A DNA stretch of 26,826 nucleotides from Fomitopsis serialis (taxonomy: Eukaryota > Basidiomycota > Agaricomycetes > Polyporales > Fomitopsidaceae), in assembly GCF_022376445.1 (NCBI RefSeq), contig NW_025955449.1, forward strand, positions 1 to 26,826. Direction: 5' to 3'. The position numbers were made by a program, and so were the translations under genes. The notes beneath the pieces are model-generated. The model was not told the DNA's origin, made no database searches, and saw nothing but the letters and a program-made list of their open reading frames with translations. Below, one piece after another: positions 10,286-21,264 of the stretch (positions are counted from its first letter, which is position 1; each line of letters begins with the position of its first letter).

Positions 10286-11058
10286 ATTCGTGTATCCGGG
10301 CTTCTCGCATTACTGATCGTCATCCGAAGCACAAGCTAGTCGCTGGGTGTCGAATGATGGCTCCATCCAGCTCAGAATTCCTCAGGCGTCTTGCAATCTG
10401 CATATTGGCGAGTAATATCATATTGTCCGATATACGGCAAACACTTTACTGAAAGATGGGACTGCGTTGGGCGGGTCCGAATAGCCCACAGGACAGTTTG
10501 TGGCGCATCCACGGCTGTGAGAAGTTCAGCGTAAGCCACGTGAATGGGTACCCTTTGAGTGCTCCATGAACAGAAGTTCCGAAGGAGGCTCCCAGGTCTC
10601 ATCAGAAAGGGCTTCCCTGAGGATTCCGAGTCTAGGCAGCATGGGACTTGTGTTACCAGACCGCACTGCCTTCCCGATACGGCGACCCTACTTACCATTG
10701 CATCTCACAGGCTCCATCATACCTCCATTGAACATTACTTCCGGCGGCTCAATTCGCACGAGAAGTGGCGATCAAGGCGTCAAGGTGACAGCGTGGTACG
10801 GTCTGTGCCAATGGCAATCCAGATACTTCGTGAGGGGGATCATTTAGATATCGCAGGAGACGATTCTATCCGAGTGTTCCCGTCGGTGTGCTTATAAACG
10901 AATAGCTGTATGCTCAGGATGTGCATTTTCTCTCCCTCGACCACCTCCACTCGAGGTCTATCAACGCCTCACGTACGTTGGCTCGAAACTTGTTAGGTTT
11001 CGGTTGCTGACACTCGCTACAGGTCACACACAGTATACCTTGCGTTTGAACGGCAAAC
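10286..11058. other. Intergenic region upstream of the O-methyltransferase
   Basis: This 773-bp stretch lies between the peptidase stop and the OMT start. Open frames near 10559-10897 overlap on several frames and match no family I know. It should contain the peptidase 3' end and the OMT promoter. I see no clear regulatory motif. Confidence 0.5.
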
Positions 11059-12837
11059 ATGGATATCAAGCAGATTGAGGCTCTGTCCTCCGTAATCTCA
11101 TCTTCTGTTGCTCAGCTGAAGCAGCTTCAAGACTCGCTGAAGGCAACGGAGCACTCCGCGTCAAGCACCAGGGCTGAGTTTTTGAAGCCGTCCTTGGAGG
11201 TTGTCGCTGCAGCATCACAGCTTATTGCGCTGGTCCGTACGCCAGAGCGGTATCTGATGGATATGTCCACTGCGGTCAGTCATACGATGAACTGCCGTCC
11301 GATGCAGTCTTGATTGTGATTCCGGTATCCAGCACCAACTCAGCGCGTCGCTCCGCGTAGTTGTCGAGACGCACGTTGTTGAGATATTGCGCGAGAAGGG
11401 GAAAGGACCAAAGAAGGCGCTGAGCGCCGAGGAGATCGGTGCCTACAACCATGTTAACCACCTGAAACTCGGTAAGCTTCCCCGCCGCCATTGCGGTGTA
11501 GTACTCATCGGAGCATCTATATAGCTAGAGTGCTTCGCCTGCTCGCTACGCACCATGTCTTAGACGAGGTGTCCCCTAACGTCTTCGCCAACAATGCCAT
11601 CTCCAGTGCGCTGGACACGGGCAAGACCCTTGCTGAACTCGAGGCCAACCCAGACGAGAAGTACGATGGTAGCAATGGCATTGCCGCTCTTGTCGGGATC
11701 TTGTGAGTCTTCTGTTACAGGCCTTGACGTTACCCCGTACTCACGCCTGTTCAGCTCGGACGAGACCTTCCACAACGCTGTGTGCACAGCAGACGTCTTG
11801 AAGGATCCTCAGATGACGAACTCGTTCTCGCCCTACGATGCATCATTCGCCCTGGCTTGGCCCGGCACTCGGAATATCGCGATGTACGACTGGCTCAATC
11901 TTCCCGAAAACAACCGCCGCAAGAAGCGCTTTGGTATGGGAATGCACGGCATGAACAGCATGACGCCGTCAGATGCAATCCTTCGTGGTAGGTGGTTGTT
12001 TGTAAAGGAATCCCTGTCTGCTACTCACGGCGATACTCAGGTTTCAACTGGGCCAGCCTTCCTCCAGGAAGTATCGTCGTTGATTGCGGAGGCGGTGTCG
12101 GCTCCGTATCACTGCCCATTGTCCAAACGTGCCCGCAGATCCGTCTCATCGTTCAGGATACCGCGCCCGTCGTCGCCGAAGGGCCTACTGTGAGCGAAGC
12201 TTCCTGGCTGTTCGGGGATTGTACTGATCATATTCAACACAGTTCTGGCAAGCGAACCAGCCCCAGGCTCTCGCGCAAGGACGCGTGAGCTTCCAAGGTC
12301 GATCGGCTTTGGGCAAGAGTGTGTGTACATTGCTGAAGCATCTACAGGGCATAACTTCTTCGAGCCTCAGCCCGCCGAAAACAAGAACATCGCTGTGTTC
12401 TTGCTGCGGATGATCATGCATAACTGGCCCGACGCGGAGTGTATCAAGATCTTGAAGAACGTACGCAACAGCTGTACGAAGGACACTCGCATTGTGATCG
12501 TCGACAACATCATGCTGTTCGCGTCTCGGTCGCAGGAGATCGAAGGGCAAGAGACCGGCACATCTGACCCTGATGCGCTTGCGCCTGAACCGCTGCTCGC
12601 CAACTGGGGTGTCGCAAACTCGCTCTCCTACAAGCAGGATCTCAACGTAAGTCAACTTTCGTCGCCTACTTGATATTGTGGCTCAACACTCCTGCGCAGA
12701 TGTTGAGCAACCACAACGCATGCGAGCGGACAGTGCCGGAGTTTGCGTACCTCCTTTCGCAAGCGAACTTCCGCATTGTCGAGGTGCACCAAGCGCATCA
12801 GAGTTGGCTGCCGCAAGTAGTGGCTGTCCCTATCTGA
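11059..12837 (+). CDS. COMT-type SAM-dependent O-methyltransferase
   Basis: The exons are 11059-11274, 11333-11471, 11525-11702, 11755-11987, 12041-12189, 12243-12297, 12348-12646 and 12700-12837. All introns are 50-58 bp and GT-AG. The sum is 1407 nt, giving an intact 468-aa protein. The enzyme transfers a methyl group from S-adenosylmethionine to a hydroxyl of a small aromatic or polyketide-like substrate, which cannot be told from sequence. The N-terminal helical and winged-helix dimerisation part is followed by the SAM-binding motif VVDCGGGVGS (about 268-277) and the catalytic-base motif MHNWPD (His about 348), with the usual DNIML strand after it. No signal peptide or membrane segment is seen, so it is probably cytosolic. 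Its neighbour 618 bp downstream on the same strand is an FMO, a common pairing in fungal tailoring gene sets. The start is the first ATG of the open frame, 14 codons before the first conserved helix. Confidence 0.92.
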
Positions 12838-13454
12838 GTATAGGCCTGGGGAACGCATCGGTGGGTGTGAGTGCAGGGAGATAGACGTGAGACGACTTCA
12901 ACATTTGTAGCATTAGTATGTACATCGTGTTCAACCACCGCGGCGCTGGATCAATGACAGATACGCCCAAATGATGCCCACGCGACAGAGAGGCTGGCAC
13001 GCACCAGTAAGCCTCGTGAGACCGAACCATAAATTGGCCATGGCATGCGAACACCATTACAGACCAGCAACTGAAGGTGCGTGCCGCATGTATGATCCCG
13101 GTGTGGTGGGGAGATATCGTCCTTCTGTGTGTCCGAAGGTTGTATGATGCACCGACAATCTGATCATGTAGTCGTCAGTCGGCACAAGCATTCTACCTCT
13201 GGAAGATGCAGGTCACCCGACGTATCATATGTTCCCGAGTTGTTGTATAAGGAAACGACAAGGAGAGTCATGTCTGGTGATCCACCCTTCTCACGTCAAG
13301 GGCTATATCGGAGGACACATTGGCCGTCTTATTCCCCAGTGCGTGTCGGCGGCTGAGTACATGATTGGCGCAGCCAGCTTGATAAAAGTCCAACAGCGGC
13401 CGACTATCGCTGGAGACAACTTCATAAGCAAGAGATTCGCTCGACGTCCACAAC
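12838..13454. other. OMT-FMO intergenic region
   Basis: This 617-bp stretch lies between two genes on the same strand. No coding sequence is recognised. It is expected to hold the OMT 3' end and the FMO promoter. Confidence 0.5.
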
Positions 13455-15576
13455 ATGACGAACCTGCACGACAAAGCTAGTACTTGGTTGACAAAGTTCG
13501 CTCTTGCGGCCTTCCAGGCCGACATTGACGCGGTAGTGGACTGCTTCCTGCCGGGTGGCTGGCTCCGTGACGTGCTCGTGTTCACCTGGGACACGCGTTC
13601 ACTAGAGGGACGAAAGAAGATCGGGGCGTATCTCGCGAACACACTTCCGGTCGTGCATCTTTCAAACTTCAAGTTAGACACGCAGGATGGGCTGAAGCCG
13701 GAGCCGCACCTCGGCACGGGTCTTGCAGGAGGCTTCACGTTCGACACCCTCGATCGCCGTGGGCACGGATATGCTTACCTTCTCCCGGATGGCGACGAGT
13801 GGAGGGCGCTCTCCGTCTTCATGATGGTTGAGGATATCAAGGGGCACGAAGAGATGGGCCACGAACTGGGTACCTACAACGGACATACAATCTCGTGGGA
13901 AGAAGTCGACGAGGAACGTAGAGATGCAATAGAGAAGGATCCCTATGTCGTCATCGGTGAGGAGGGCGTCGACAAGTGTCGAGGCAATGTTGAGGCAATG
14001 TATCACTGACTTACGTGACAGTTGGCGCCGGCCAGACGGGTCTTAATATTGCGGCGAGATTCAAACAGATGAACATTCCTTCGTTGGTGGTCGAAAGACA
14101 TGCTGTAGTCGGTGATCAGTGGAGACAGCGATATCCAACGCTGTCATTGCATACGACCAAGAACCACCATACCTGTATGCAGCCTTTCGCTCCAGATGAG
14201 ACATCGACACTGACGCACGAGTCTTGAAGTCTTGTACCAACCGTATCCAAAGAATTGGCCTACGTATACACCCCGGAACAAGGTCGCAGACTGGCTGAAG
14301 CAGTACGTCGAGTCACAAGATCTTGTCGTGTGGATGAAGTCGCAGATTCTTCCTGGTGCCAAGTACGACTCCGAGACGAAACACTGGAATGTCGTCGTCC
14401 GTAGGGATGACAAGGATATCGAGCTTCACCCTGTACACGTCATCATGGCGACCAGCGCATTTGGAGCACCCCGCATTCCTGAGGTGCCTAGCGTGGAGAC
14501 CTTCAAGGGAACCGTGTTCCATGCAAGCAAATATATGGGCGGCCAACCATACGCGGGGAAGAATTGCATCGTAGTCGGCGCAGGGAACACCTCTGCGGAT
14601 CTATGCCAAGACTTGTCATCCCGAGGTGCGAAATCGGTGACTATGATCCAGCGGTCGTCTACGTGCGTCGTCCATATCGACACCGTCGCCGGGGCCATGG
14701 TGAAGGGCTATCCTGACGGAGTGCCTTACGAAATATGCGACATTCGATTTAATGCCATGCCGATCAATCTTCAAAGAGCTATGGCGCGAGAGCGGGAAGC
14801 AGAGCTGTGGGAAAGGGAGAAGCCGCTGCACGACCAGCTGAGGAAGGGCGGAGTAAAGCTGAACATGGGGACAGACGGGTCTGGTCAACACTTCCTGATC
14901 TTCGAGAGGAGTGGAGGTACGTGTGCCTTGGATACATCGTACTTGACTGGGAATGTTGAGCATGCCATTTCCAGGTTACTGTGAGTTACCAAAGTATGCG
15001 TGAGTCGCAAGCGCTCAGAAGAGGCTTCAGGGGTAGATGTGGGATGTGCTCCCTTGATCGAGTCCGGCAAGGTCCAAGTCAAACAGGGAGTCGAGATCGA
15101 ACGTTTCACTGAGGGAGGCGCCGTTTTCTCCGACGGCTCCGAGCTACCTGCAGATTTGCTAATATGGGCGTAAGTGGTAGCGAGAGCTGTACGCTGACGT
15201 TAAACAATGGTACTAACCGCAAACTCCAAACAGAACGGGATATGGAGACCCTCGCCTGAGCCACAGGGAAACATTCGGCGCAGAAGTGGTTGATAACACC
15301 AGCCCGTTATGGGGACTTGACGATGAAGGCGAAATAAGAGGCGCCTACAGACCTACAGGTCACCCCGCTGTATGTTTCTCTTCGCGAGTGTGAAACCCCG
15401 TTCGCTAAGCGCGTCGTCTAGCTATGGTACGCGGGAGGCGACTTTGCGGCGTCTCGCTTTATGTCGAAGCAGCTAGTGCGTGAAGAATGGCCATGCGTCT
15501 CCTCTCGTAATCTGACTTGTCAATGCAACAGGCACTGCAGATAAAGGCAAGGGAGCTGGGGATGTGTCCGCTGTAG
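13455..15576 (+). CDS. FAD/NADPH flavin monooxygenase with N-terminal NTF2-like domain
   Basis: The exons are 13455-13956, 14022-14174, 14230-14916, 14975-14980 (6 nt), 15031-15169, 15234-15369, 15422-15475 and 15532-15576. The sum is 1722 nt, giving an intact 573-aa protein. Residues 1 to about 160 form an NTF2/SnoaL-like domain (ADIDAVVDCFLPGGWLRD, LEGRKKIGAYL). The monooxygenase part follows, with FAD-binding GAGQTG (169-174), the FMO fingerprint FKGTVFHASKY (310-320), a second dinucleotide motif VVGAGNTSADLC (about 333-344) and LLIWATGY (about 492-499). It inserts one oxygen atom from O2 into a nucleophilic or carbonyl substrate using NADPH; this layout is widespread in Agaricomycetes, with YUCCA-like similarity in the core. 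No signal peptide is seen, so it is probably cytosolic. The substrate is unknown. The neighbouring OMT suggests a tailoring step. Confidence 0.92.
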
Positions 15577-16111
15577 GACCCGCAGATCACAGGTAGGCTG
15601 GTTTGGACAGTGGCTTCAACGTCGAGGACCTAGGTCGCCTGTTGGAGATATTCGACTACTTACATGTATGATGCTATTCTTCTTCGTCCATGGCTGTATA
15701 AGCAACACATTCCAATGTGTCGATGGTATTTAAGAATACCGAGAGATCAATCGATCACCGACGAGACACCGTTCTCCCGGGGTATTGGACGGCTTGGCTT
15801 TTTAGACATGTAAGCGTGACATGCTTCGTTTTTATCAGTAGGCAAGCAGAAAATTCCACGAAGTACAACGAAAGCAAAGCAGCGAGTCGACTCATCTTGA
15901 CTTGCCTGGCTCTTCTAATGTCCCTCTGAGACTTGCCACCATGAGCGTGTTGGTCGGGCAAGGGCGGTGGTCCTCGACAGATACCCCTCGTGAGTCTTGC
16001 TGAAGCAGCAGAAACTTCCAACGTGCTGAGCGGAGCAGTAGATTACTGGCCAGGGAACGATAGTGGTTGTACGGTCCAACGCGCACGCGGAATTCACGTG
16101 ATGGTCGGCGA

Positions 16112-16131
16112 CGCGTATCCGCGGATACGCG
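16112..16131. repeat. Perfect 20-bp palindrome
   Basis: The arms CGCGTATCCG and CGGATACGCG are exact reverse complements with no spacer. A perfect 20-bp palindrome is unlikely by chance in a window of this size. It directly abuts a set of 15-bp direct repeats that share its last base. Confidence 0.9.
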
Positions 16132-16171
16132 ACCGCGACTAACTTGACCGCGACCAGCTTGACCGCGACAG
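16131..16171 (+). repeat. Three tandem 15-bp repeats (GACCGCGAC core)
   Basis: The units are GACCGCGACTAACTT, GACCGCGACCAGCTT and a partial GACCGCGACAG, at a strict 15-bp period. No further copies of the core were noticed elsewhere in the window on either strand. Possible meanings are subterminal repeats of a DNA transposon or an operator-like array. No transposase frame was recognised nearby. Confidence 0.85.
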
Positions 16172-16316
16172 TCGATTCAGTTTCCGATTCCTCGGTACTC
16201 TTTGCGTCCGCATTCTGGACGTTAGATCTCGAGGCTTTGAATACGTGGTACTTAAACGTGTCTTAATGTGTGCTACGAAGTCGTCTCATCTGGTTGACGG
16301 GACGACATAGTTTCCC

Positions 16317-16334
16317 CGGTGGAGCCTTCCACCG
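16317..16334. repeat. Short GC hairpin
   Basis: CGGTGGA and TCCACCG form 7-bp inverted arms around a GCCT loop. It may be structural or chance. Confidence 0.5.
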
Positions 16335-16448
16335 CCGACTGTGACATCGGACTGCTACTGGTGGAAAGAAAGCAGGTTTGACATCATGGTGAGCCGTCTC
16401 TTCAACTCACACGTAACAAGACTGAATTGCTGGAGCAATATGTATAAG

Positions 16449-16991
16449 TCATCCAAGAAGCCTCAGCGCCCCGTAGAACGTCGGCGTCGGGCTGCAATGA
16501 AATCTAGGCTTCGAGCAAGTAACCTCGTGCGATAGGATTGACAGCTCACTGATGAAACTTCGCAAGCCAAGCCCTAGGTTCTTCATGGGCTGTAGGACGA
16601 TTAGGGAGCCCATCAAGACGGTTCGGTCCGTTGTCCCGAGTTCATCGTAGAGGCTCTCCTCTCCTAGTATTCGGATTGCTGACGACAAGGCGCAGAGACT
16701 ACTTGCTATCCTATTTCGATCGACATCAAGCCCCGCATCTCTGCTATGATGCTGCTGGAAAGGCTTTCCAAGAACTACACTTGCCTTTACATGCGGTGAT
16801 TTCATGTCACATCCCCAAATTATGTTAGCCTCGGGCATGAAGCTGAATTCACTCACAGAAGCTGATGCACGTATTATCGCAGACTCCAAAGACTGAATGC
16901 ATCCTCGCATCAGGTCACCCGATGTCGGTGTTGAGCGGCCTTTTCCAGTCAGGAGGTGAGAATATCGGACTCTCCGCTCTCGACTTCTCAA
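16449..16991 (-). CDS. Unassigned open frame, possible hypothetical exon
   Basis: A 180-codon frame is open on the minus strand. Its opening codon is TTG (complement of 16989-16991), so a true start is not defined. No conserved domain is recognised. Another minus-strand frame (17139-16915) overlaps its 5' end, with a serine-, threonine- and charge-rich composition that reads like protein, so the two could be pieces of one spliced gene. A frame of this length is near what chance allows at about 50% GC. No transposase, reverse transcriptase or zinc-cluster motif was seen. Confidence 0.2.
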   Translation of the reverse strand: MRSRERRVRYSHLLTGKGRSTPTSGDLMRGCIQSLESAIIRASASVSEFSFMPEANIIWGCDMKSPHVKASVVLGKPFQQHHSRDAGLDVDRNRIASSLCALSSAIRILGEESLYDELGTTDRTVLMGSLIVLQPMKNLGLGLRSFISELSILSHEVTCSKPRFHCSPTPTFYGALRLLG

Positions 16992-17200
16992 TCCGGGTCA
17001 TACCAAATCTTTCACTCGTCCCCGCTTCGTGCATCTCTGGCTGATTGGTCTGATGCGATGCAGAGTTCGAGTGTCTCGTTCCTGACGTTTTCCAGGCGTA
17101 GTAACCGCTCTTAGGCCGGCTGTCAGCCTGTGTCCGCATCTGACGGACTACAGACGAGTCACATTGCCCTATGGGTAAGTGTCCGACGACGCATTTCTCA

Positions 17201-17698
17201 TCAGACTAGCATTGGACGTCGAGCTTCTAGCGAAGTAACGGGCAACGGACCGTAGCTTGAAGGCATTGCCCTAGCAACGCCCGCTGAGCTTGACATAGCA
17301 GACAATAAAGCGCAGTATTCGTTGCCGTGCATATCCTGATTTTGATACTTTACGACGTCGAAGCTTGTCAATGGTGGCGCGTCGATTAGTGTAGGTGAGC
17401 GCAGAATCTCCGAACGTGTGGACGGCAATGTCGTCTCATTTGGTATTTTCCCTGCAGACTCAGGCGGCTCCGACGGCTGTGTGTCCAGCAGGGCCTCCCC
17501 CGAGGTGATATGCCCCTCACTACCGCTCCGAGGGGCCGAACGGGTGTAGTCCAATGCTGGCATACTGCTCTCCGCGCTTTCTTGGAACCCTGTATGTGAG
17601 AATTGCGCTTCATGTTCCGAGACCTTGGCGCACTGATCATCTGTCTGCTGCATATCGACCGTCAATGCTGGCAGCAGAGCATGGGCGTATCTCTCCAC
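17201..17698 (-). CDS. Unassigned Ser/Pro/Thr-rich open frame
   Basis: This is a 165-codon frame on the minus strand. Its product would be rich in Ser, Pro, Thr and Glu (for example ALLDTQPSEPPESAGK), the make-up of a disordered linker in a regulator. No DNA-binding or catalytic motif is seen. A comparable plus-strand frame overlaps part of it (17554-18036). It could belong with the frames at 16449-17139 in one minus-strand gene. That is inference only. Confidence 0.2.
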   Translation of the reverse strand: MERYAHALLPALTVDMQQTDDQCAKVSEHEAQFSHTGFQESAESSMPALDYTRSAPRSGSEGHITSGEALLDTQPSEPPESAGKIPNETTLPSTRSEILRSPTLIDAPPLTSFDVVKYQNQDMHGNEYCALLSAMSSSAGVARAMPSSYGPLPVTSLEARRPMLV

Positions 17699-19453
17699 GA
17701 AGACTGCTGCATCAGGCTACCGCTGCTTGTGTAGACGGCCGATATGACTCGTTGGCATGGACTGGACAACGTATTGTCGTCCCAGACCCTGGAAAACGAG
17801 CGGCTGGGTCCTCGAGGCAGACTTCTCCTGCTCTGCGGCGACTTCAATCCCGGCATCTGACATTTCACGGGGCTTCCTCGAGGCAAAAAAAATTCCTCAA
17901 GCACAAGACCTTGCAACAGCAAATGCGGTCTCTCCTGACTGTCTTCCGGGAATACCTATCCTGTCATTCGGCGCCCTGGCAGGCAATACAGGTTCCATAT
18001 GCGCATGTACACGACGCACCGTATAGCCTTGCTTAAGCTCCTATCTGGCTGGTGTATTTGGGCTGAGGCATTGCCAGGCACCTCAGACGTGCCCAGACTT
18101 TTTTTGCAGACACAAAACCAGCCACCGGCATGTCATGGTATCCCAGCCATAACTTGGCGAAGCTCAAATCCACATGAGTCGCTTTCTCCGCTCATCCAAA
18201 TCCTGATGAGTCTTGTTTAGGCTGTACACACTAGTCAATTACAAACACACTATCGATGGAGACATCGGCACGATTTGGTCCGGTGACCCACTCGACAGTT
18301 GGAATCAGTCTCGTGGAAGTTGTCTGCATGGACGGAGACGACGCCTTACGTCAAAATAGGGTGCGCACCTCTGATAGGCGTAAGTGCGGTGGTAGGATCC
18401 TGGGCCAATGCACAAGAGAAGTACGCGGCTAGCTTCTCGCCTCTTCCGTCTTGAATGTGACCGCAAATGACATGTCTGTTCACAGGTAATGACACCCCAA
18501 CATGTCAACGCATGCGAATACGAGAAAATCGGGTCCGTCTTCCGGACATCGGTCCTGCGCGTCAGAGAGGGTGCCACGGCTTCCAGGTAACAGTATGGTT
18601 ACTTCCAGGACCAATACACATAATTTCGTACGTCTCAGCAACGTACTGATGCTAGTTCTTCAGCGGCGATCACTATGTGACATGTATCGGTCCGATGAGC
18701 CCCTACATGCGCTCAAGCGATGATTTCGGAAGACGGTCCTTAGAGAAAATTTAAGACACTCAAATGACCTCGGAGGCTCCGCCGATGATTACGGAGACCG
18801 CCTAATATTCGCCATGGGTCTTGAAGCCGGTCCTCTGGGCGAAACTCGTCTCCCTTACCCTGCGCGTTTCCAGAGTCATCAAGTCCCAAGTGTGTCGACG
18901 AGGCCTGGAACTCGACGGCCATTTCCAGTCAAGTGGAGACGCACGGGTGTGCATTGGCACAAGAGCCCCCGACTCTGAAGACATTGCCGCAGTATATTAA
19001 TTGTACATGCGAAGTTGGCGTCCTGGGTCTGGTTCAACCGGACCGGGTTTCCGTATCGATATCCCGGACGCTAGTCGTAGGCTCCTGAACTCATCTCCAA
19101 CTCATGTATGGAGTCCCCGACGGAGAGTAGGGGGATTCTAGCGCGACTCAAGGACCTGGGCGATCTACGGACCACGGGAGGGCCGGGCCGGCGTGCACGC
19201 CTCCACTGAAGCAGGTCTGAAGGACCTCGGTCAGCTTGCTCGCGTCACGAAGCGAGCTTCCCTGTGGAAGCGCACTCCATAATCGAGCGAGGTTGCATGC
19301 AATCGTCGACTCATCCGCGGGGGACCCTGTGATGCGCAGGCTCGTGCAGGCGTATCCGCAGCATCACATCTTAACGGCTCACTGTTCGGATCGCATGGAG
19401 AAATGTGAAGCACGGACACTGTAAAGTGTAACCTCCGGAAGGACGTCCATTCA
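17699..19453. other. No recognisable gene
   Basis: This 1.75-kb stretch has only short overlapping open frames on both strands. I recognise no transposon terminus, RNA gene or conserved protein. Confidence 0.5.
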
Positions 19454-20194
19454 ATGCTGCCCATTCAGTGCGCATCGCCGTCGCTACCACGCCAACTTAC
19501 CGAGCTCACGTACACCGGTCGCTTCGTCTTCTCCGGATCTTGCGACTCGCTCGTATTCCCGTACCACGTCCTGCCCTCCCCGTACGGGCATGACCTTGCT
19601 ACTCTGCGCCACGCGCCCGCCGAACCTGGCAGGCCGTTCGTGCGCGCAAAGCGCCCCGCACCCCGGACCGGACCGCCGTGCGCCCCTGCGCATCTGGATC
19701 CCGCGCAATCTGCCCTGTGCCGCATCTGCACGCCGATCTTGCGTTGGCACAACGGTCTGGGCGCGGCGGGTCCACGCCGCCGCGTTCGATCGCAACGTCA
19801 TGCGCTGCCCCGTTCGCTCGTCCAAGACGACTTCGCGTTCTCGTGCCGCGAACGTCGAACCCCCGCATCGACCGCGTGTCTGTGTGGCCTGGACTGTGGA
19901 CGCGTCCTTCTGCGCGGACGCGTGGCGGGGTCGCGTACGGCAGCACGGGCTCGGAAGCAGACGCGGAGCACGCAGAAGCGGGCTCGACGGGGCCAGTGTG
20001 GCGTCATAGTGCCGCCAAACCAGCACACAGTTTGCGCAGATAGAACAGCATCCTGCAATGGGTCACAATTGGAACCACTGCGCCCGATCACGGTTCCGCT
20101 TCGTGACTCATGCCAGTGGCCCGCGGCCGGTTCGAGCGAGCGAGTTCGCCGCCTCCGCGTCCTCGATAGCTGCTACTGCCCCGCCCCACCTTGA
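19454..20194 (+). CDS. Unassigned 246-codon GC-rich open frame
   Basis: The frame starts at ATG 19454 and ends at TGA 20192-20194. Its first part (about codons 18-50) has strongly GC-ending codons as in the nearby dehydrogenase genes, but the rest is rich in Arg, Ala and Pro, and long frames are also open on the other strand here. This is expected when GC content is high. No domain is recognised. It may be a remnant, part of a spliced gene, or not coding. Confidence 0.2.
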   Translation: MLPIQCASPSLPRQLTELTYTGRFVFSGSCDSLVFPYHVLPSPYGHDLATLRHAPAEPGRPFVRAKRPAPRTGPPCAPAHLDPAQSALCRICTPILRWHNGLGAAGPRRRVRSQRHALPRSLVQDDFAFSCRERRTPASTACLCGLDCGRVLLRGRVAGSRTAARARKQTRSTQKRARRGQCGVIVPPNQHTVCADRTASCNGSQLEPLRPITVPLRDSCQWPAAGSSERVRRLRVLDSCYCPAPP

Positions 20195-21264
20195 CAGAAT
20201 GGCGCTGTGCGCGTGCCCGCGCCAGTGTGGGTGCACCCCGGACGCACCCTCTGAGTCATTGTTGAAGCTAAGCTGAAGTGTATTGCGGTACTTAGGCCTT
20301 AAGTTTGGGTGTGCAGGGCGGGGCTTGGAGGAGTAGGTTCCCCGTCGGGCCGGTGTGGCTCGTTCAGCCTGGGCAACGCTACTGACTTACTTACTGCAGT
20401 CTGCAACCAGCCGGACGACGAACACCAGCCGTTGGCTTGCGCGCCCACTCGGGAGGAGGCAGCAGTCGGACACTCGCACCCGGATCCTGCGCCAGGAACG
20501 GATAACGCCTGTCGGGGAACCATCGCGGTGTGGCTGCACTCAGAGGCAAAAGGGTTCGGCGAGATAGCCTGCGGAGATGGCCCATCCGAGCAGGAACGCT
20601 CCGAACCGTGCGCCAGCCATCACGCCGTCAGCGCCAGCACAGGGCCCTCCCACCGTCCACCGTCTAATTGGAAGCGTCCGATGGAACGCGTCCAAACTCA
20701 AGCTCGTCGGAATTTGAGCTCTGACGGGAATCTAGGGGACGCCGTACCGTATTGGGTACCGTAACTCACAGATGGATCGCGCCCAAGGCGGCTACTGGCT
20801 TCTTAGCACGGCCAAGTGGCGGTCACCGGTTGCGTGGTCTCCAGCAGATCAGTGAGCCGGCGAGGCTGTCTCTCACACAAGGCTGAACCTTCGTGGCAGG
20901 CGCCCCGCAGAGTCGTTGCAATCCAGATGACATCCATATTCATGTAAAGTGTAGTATACGACAACAGATATGCGAATAGATATGTTCGATGCGGACATGG
21001 CGATACAGATACAGGGTGGGTCGCGCCAATCGCGGGCCCTCCACGCAGCACGCTTTCGGGGCCGGGGACAAAGGCCAGGGATATGTCAGTAGAGCGGGTG
21101 TGAGCAATGTCAGATAGTGCGGGGAGTGGCATGCGCGTGCTGGGGGGACTGCGGTGGCGACGACGCGGGGGATCGTCTAATGGTAATCATCATCTGTGGT
21201 ATCCAAATCATCACGCTCATCAAGGTCCGGTGCAGTCCAGCCAGTCACCGGCGGCGGCGGCGAC
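20195..21264. other. No recognisable gene; 3' flank of the dehydrogenase
   Basis: Scattered short open frames occur on both strands over this 1.07 kb, none of which I can assign. The right end should carry the dehydrogenase 3' untranslated region, which on the minus strand follows the stop at 21267-21265. Confidence 0.5.

Larger units (their letters stand above)
15577..16448. other. Gene-free stretch downstream of the FMO
   Basis: This 872-bp stretch holds no recognisable gene. It contains the FMO 3' end, an 8-bp TCACGTGA palindrome at 16094-16101, the 20-bp palindrome with adjoining tandem repeats described separately, and a short GC hairpin at 16317. Confidence 0.55.

Noticed and set aside
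10559..10897. Open frames upstream of the OMT
   Set aside because: Overlapping frames on both strands, with no conserved motif and no plausible link to either neighbour.
20480..20760. Minus-strand stretch encoding a hydrophobic membrane-like segment
   Set aside because: Only about 60 codons between stops with no start context and no family match.
21170..21240. tRNA-like opening (gatcgtctaatggta) near the dehydrogenase 3' end
   Set aside because: No matching acceptor stem, anticodon arm or T-loop sequence follows.
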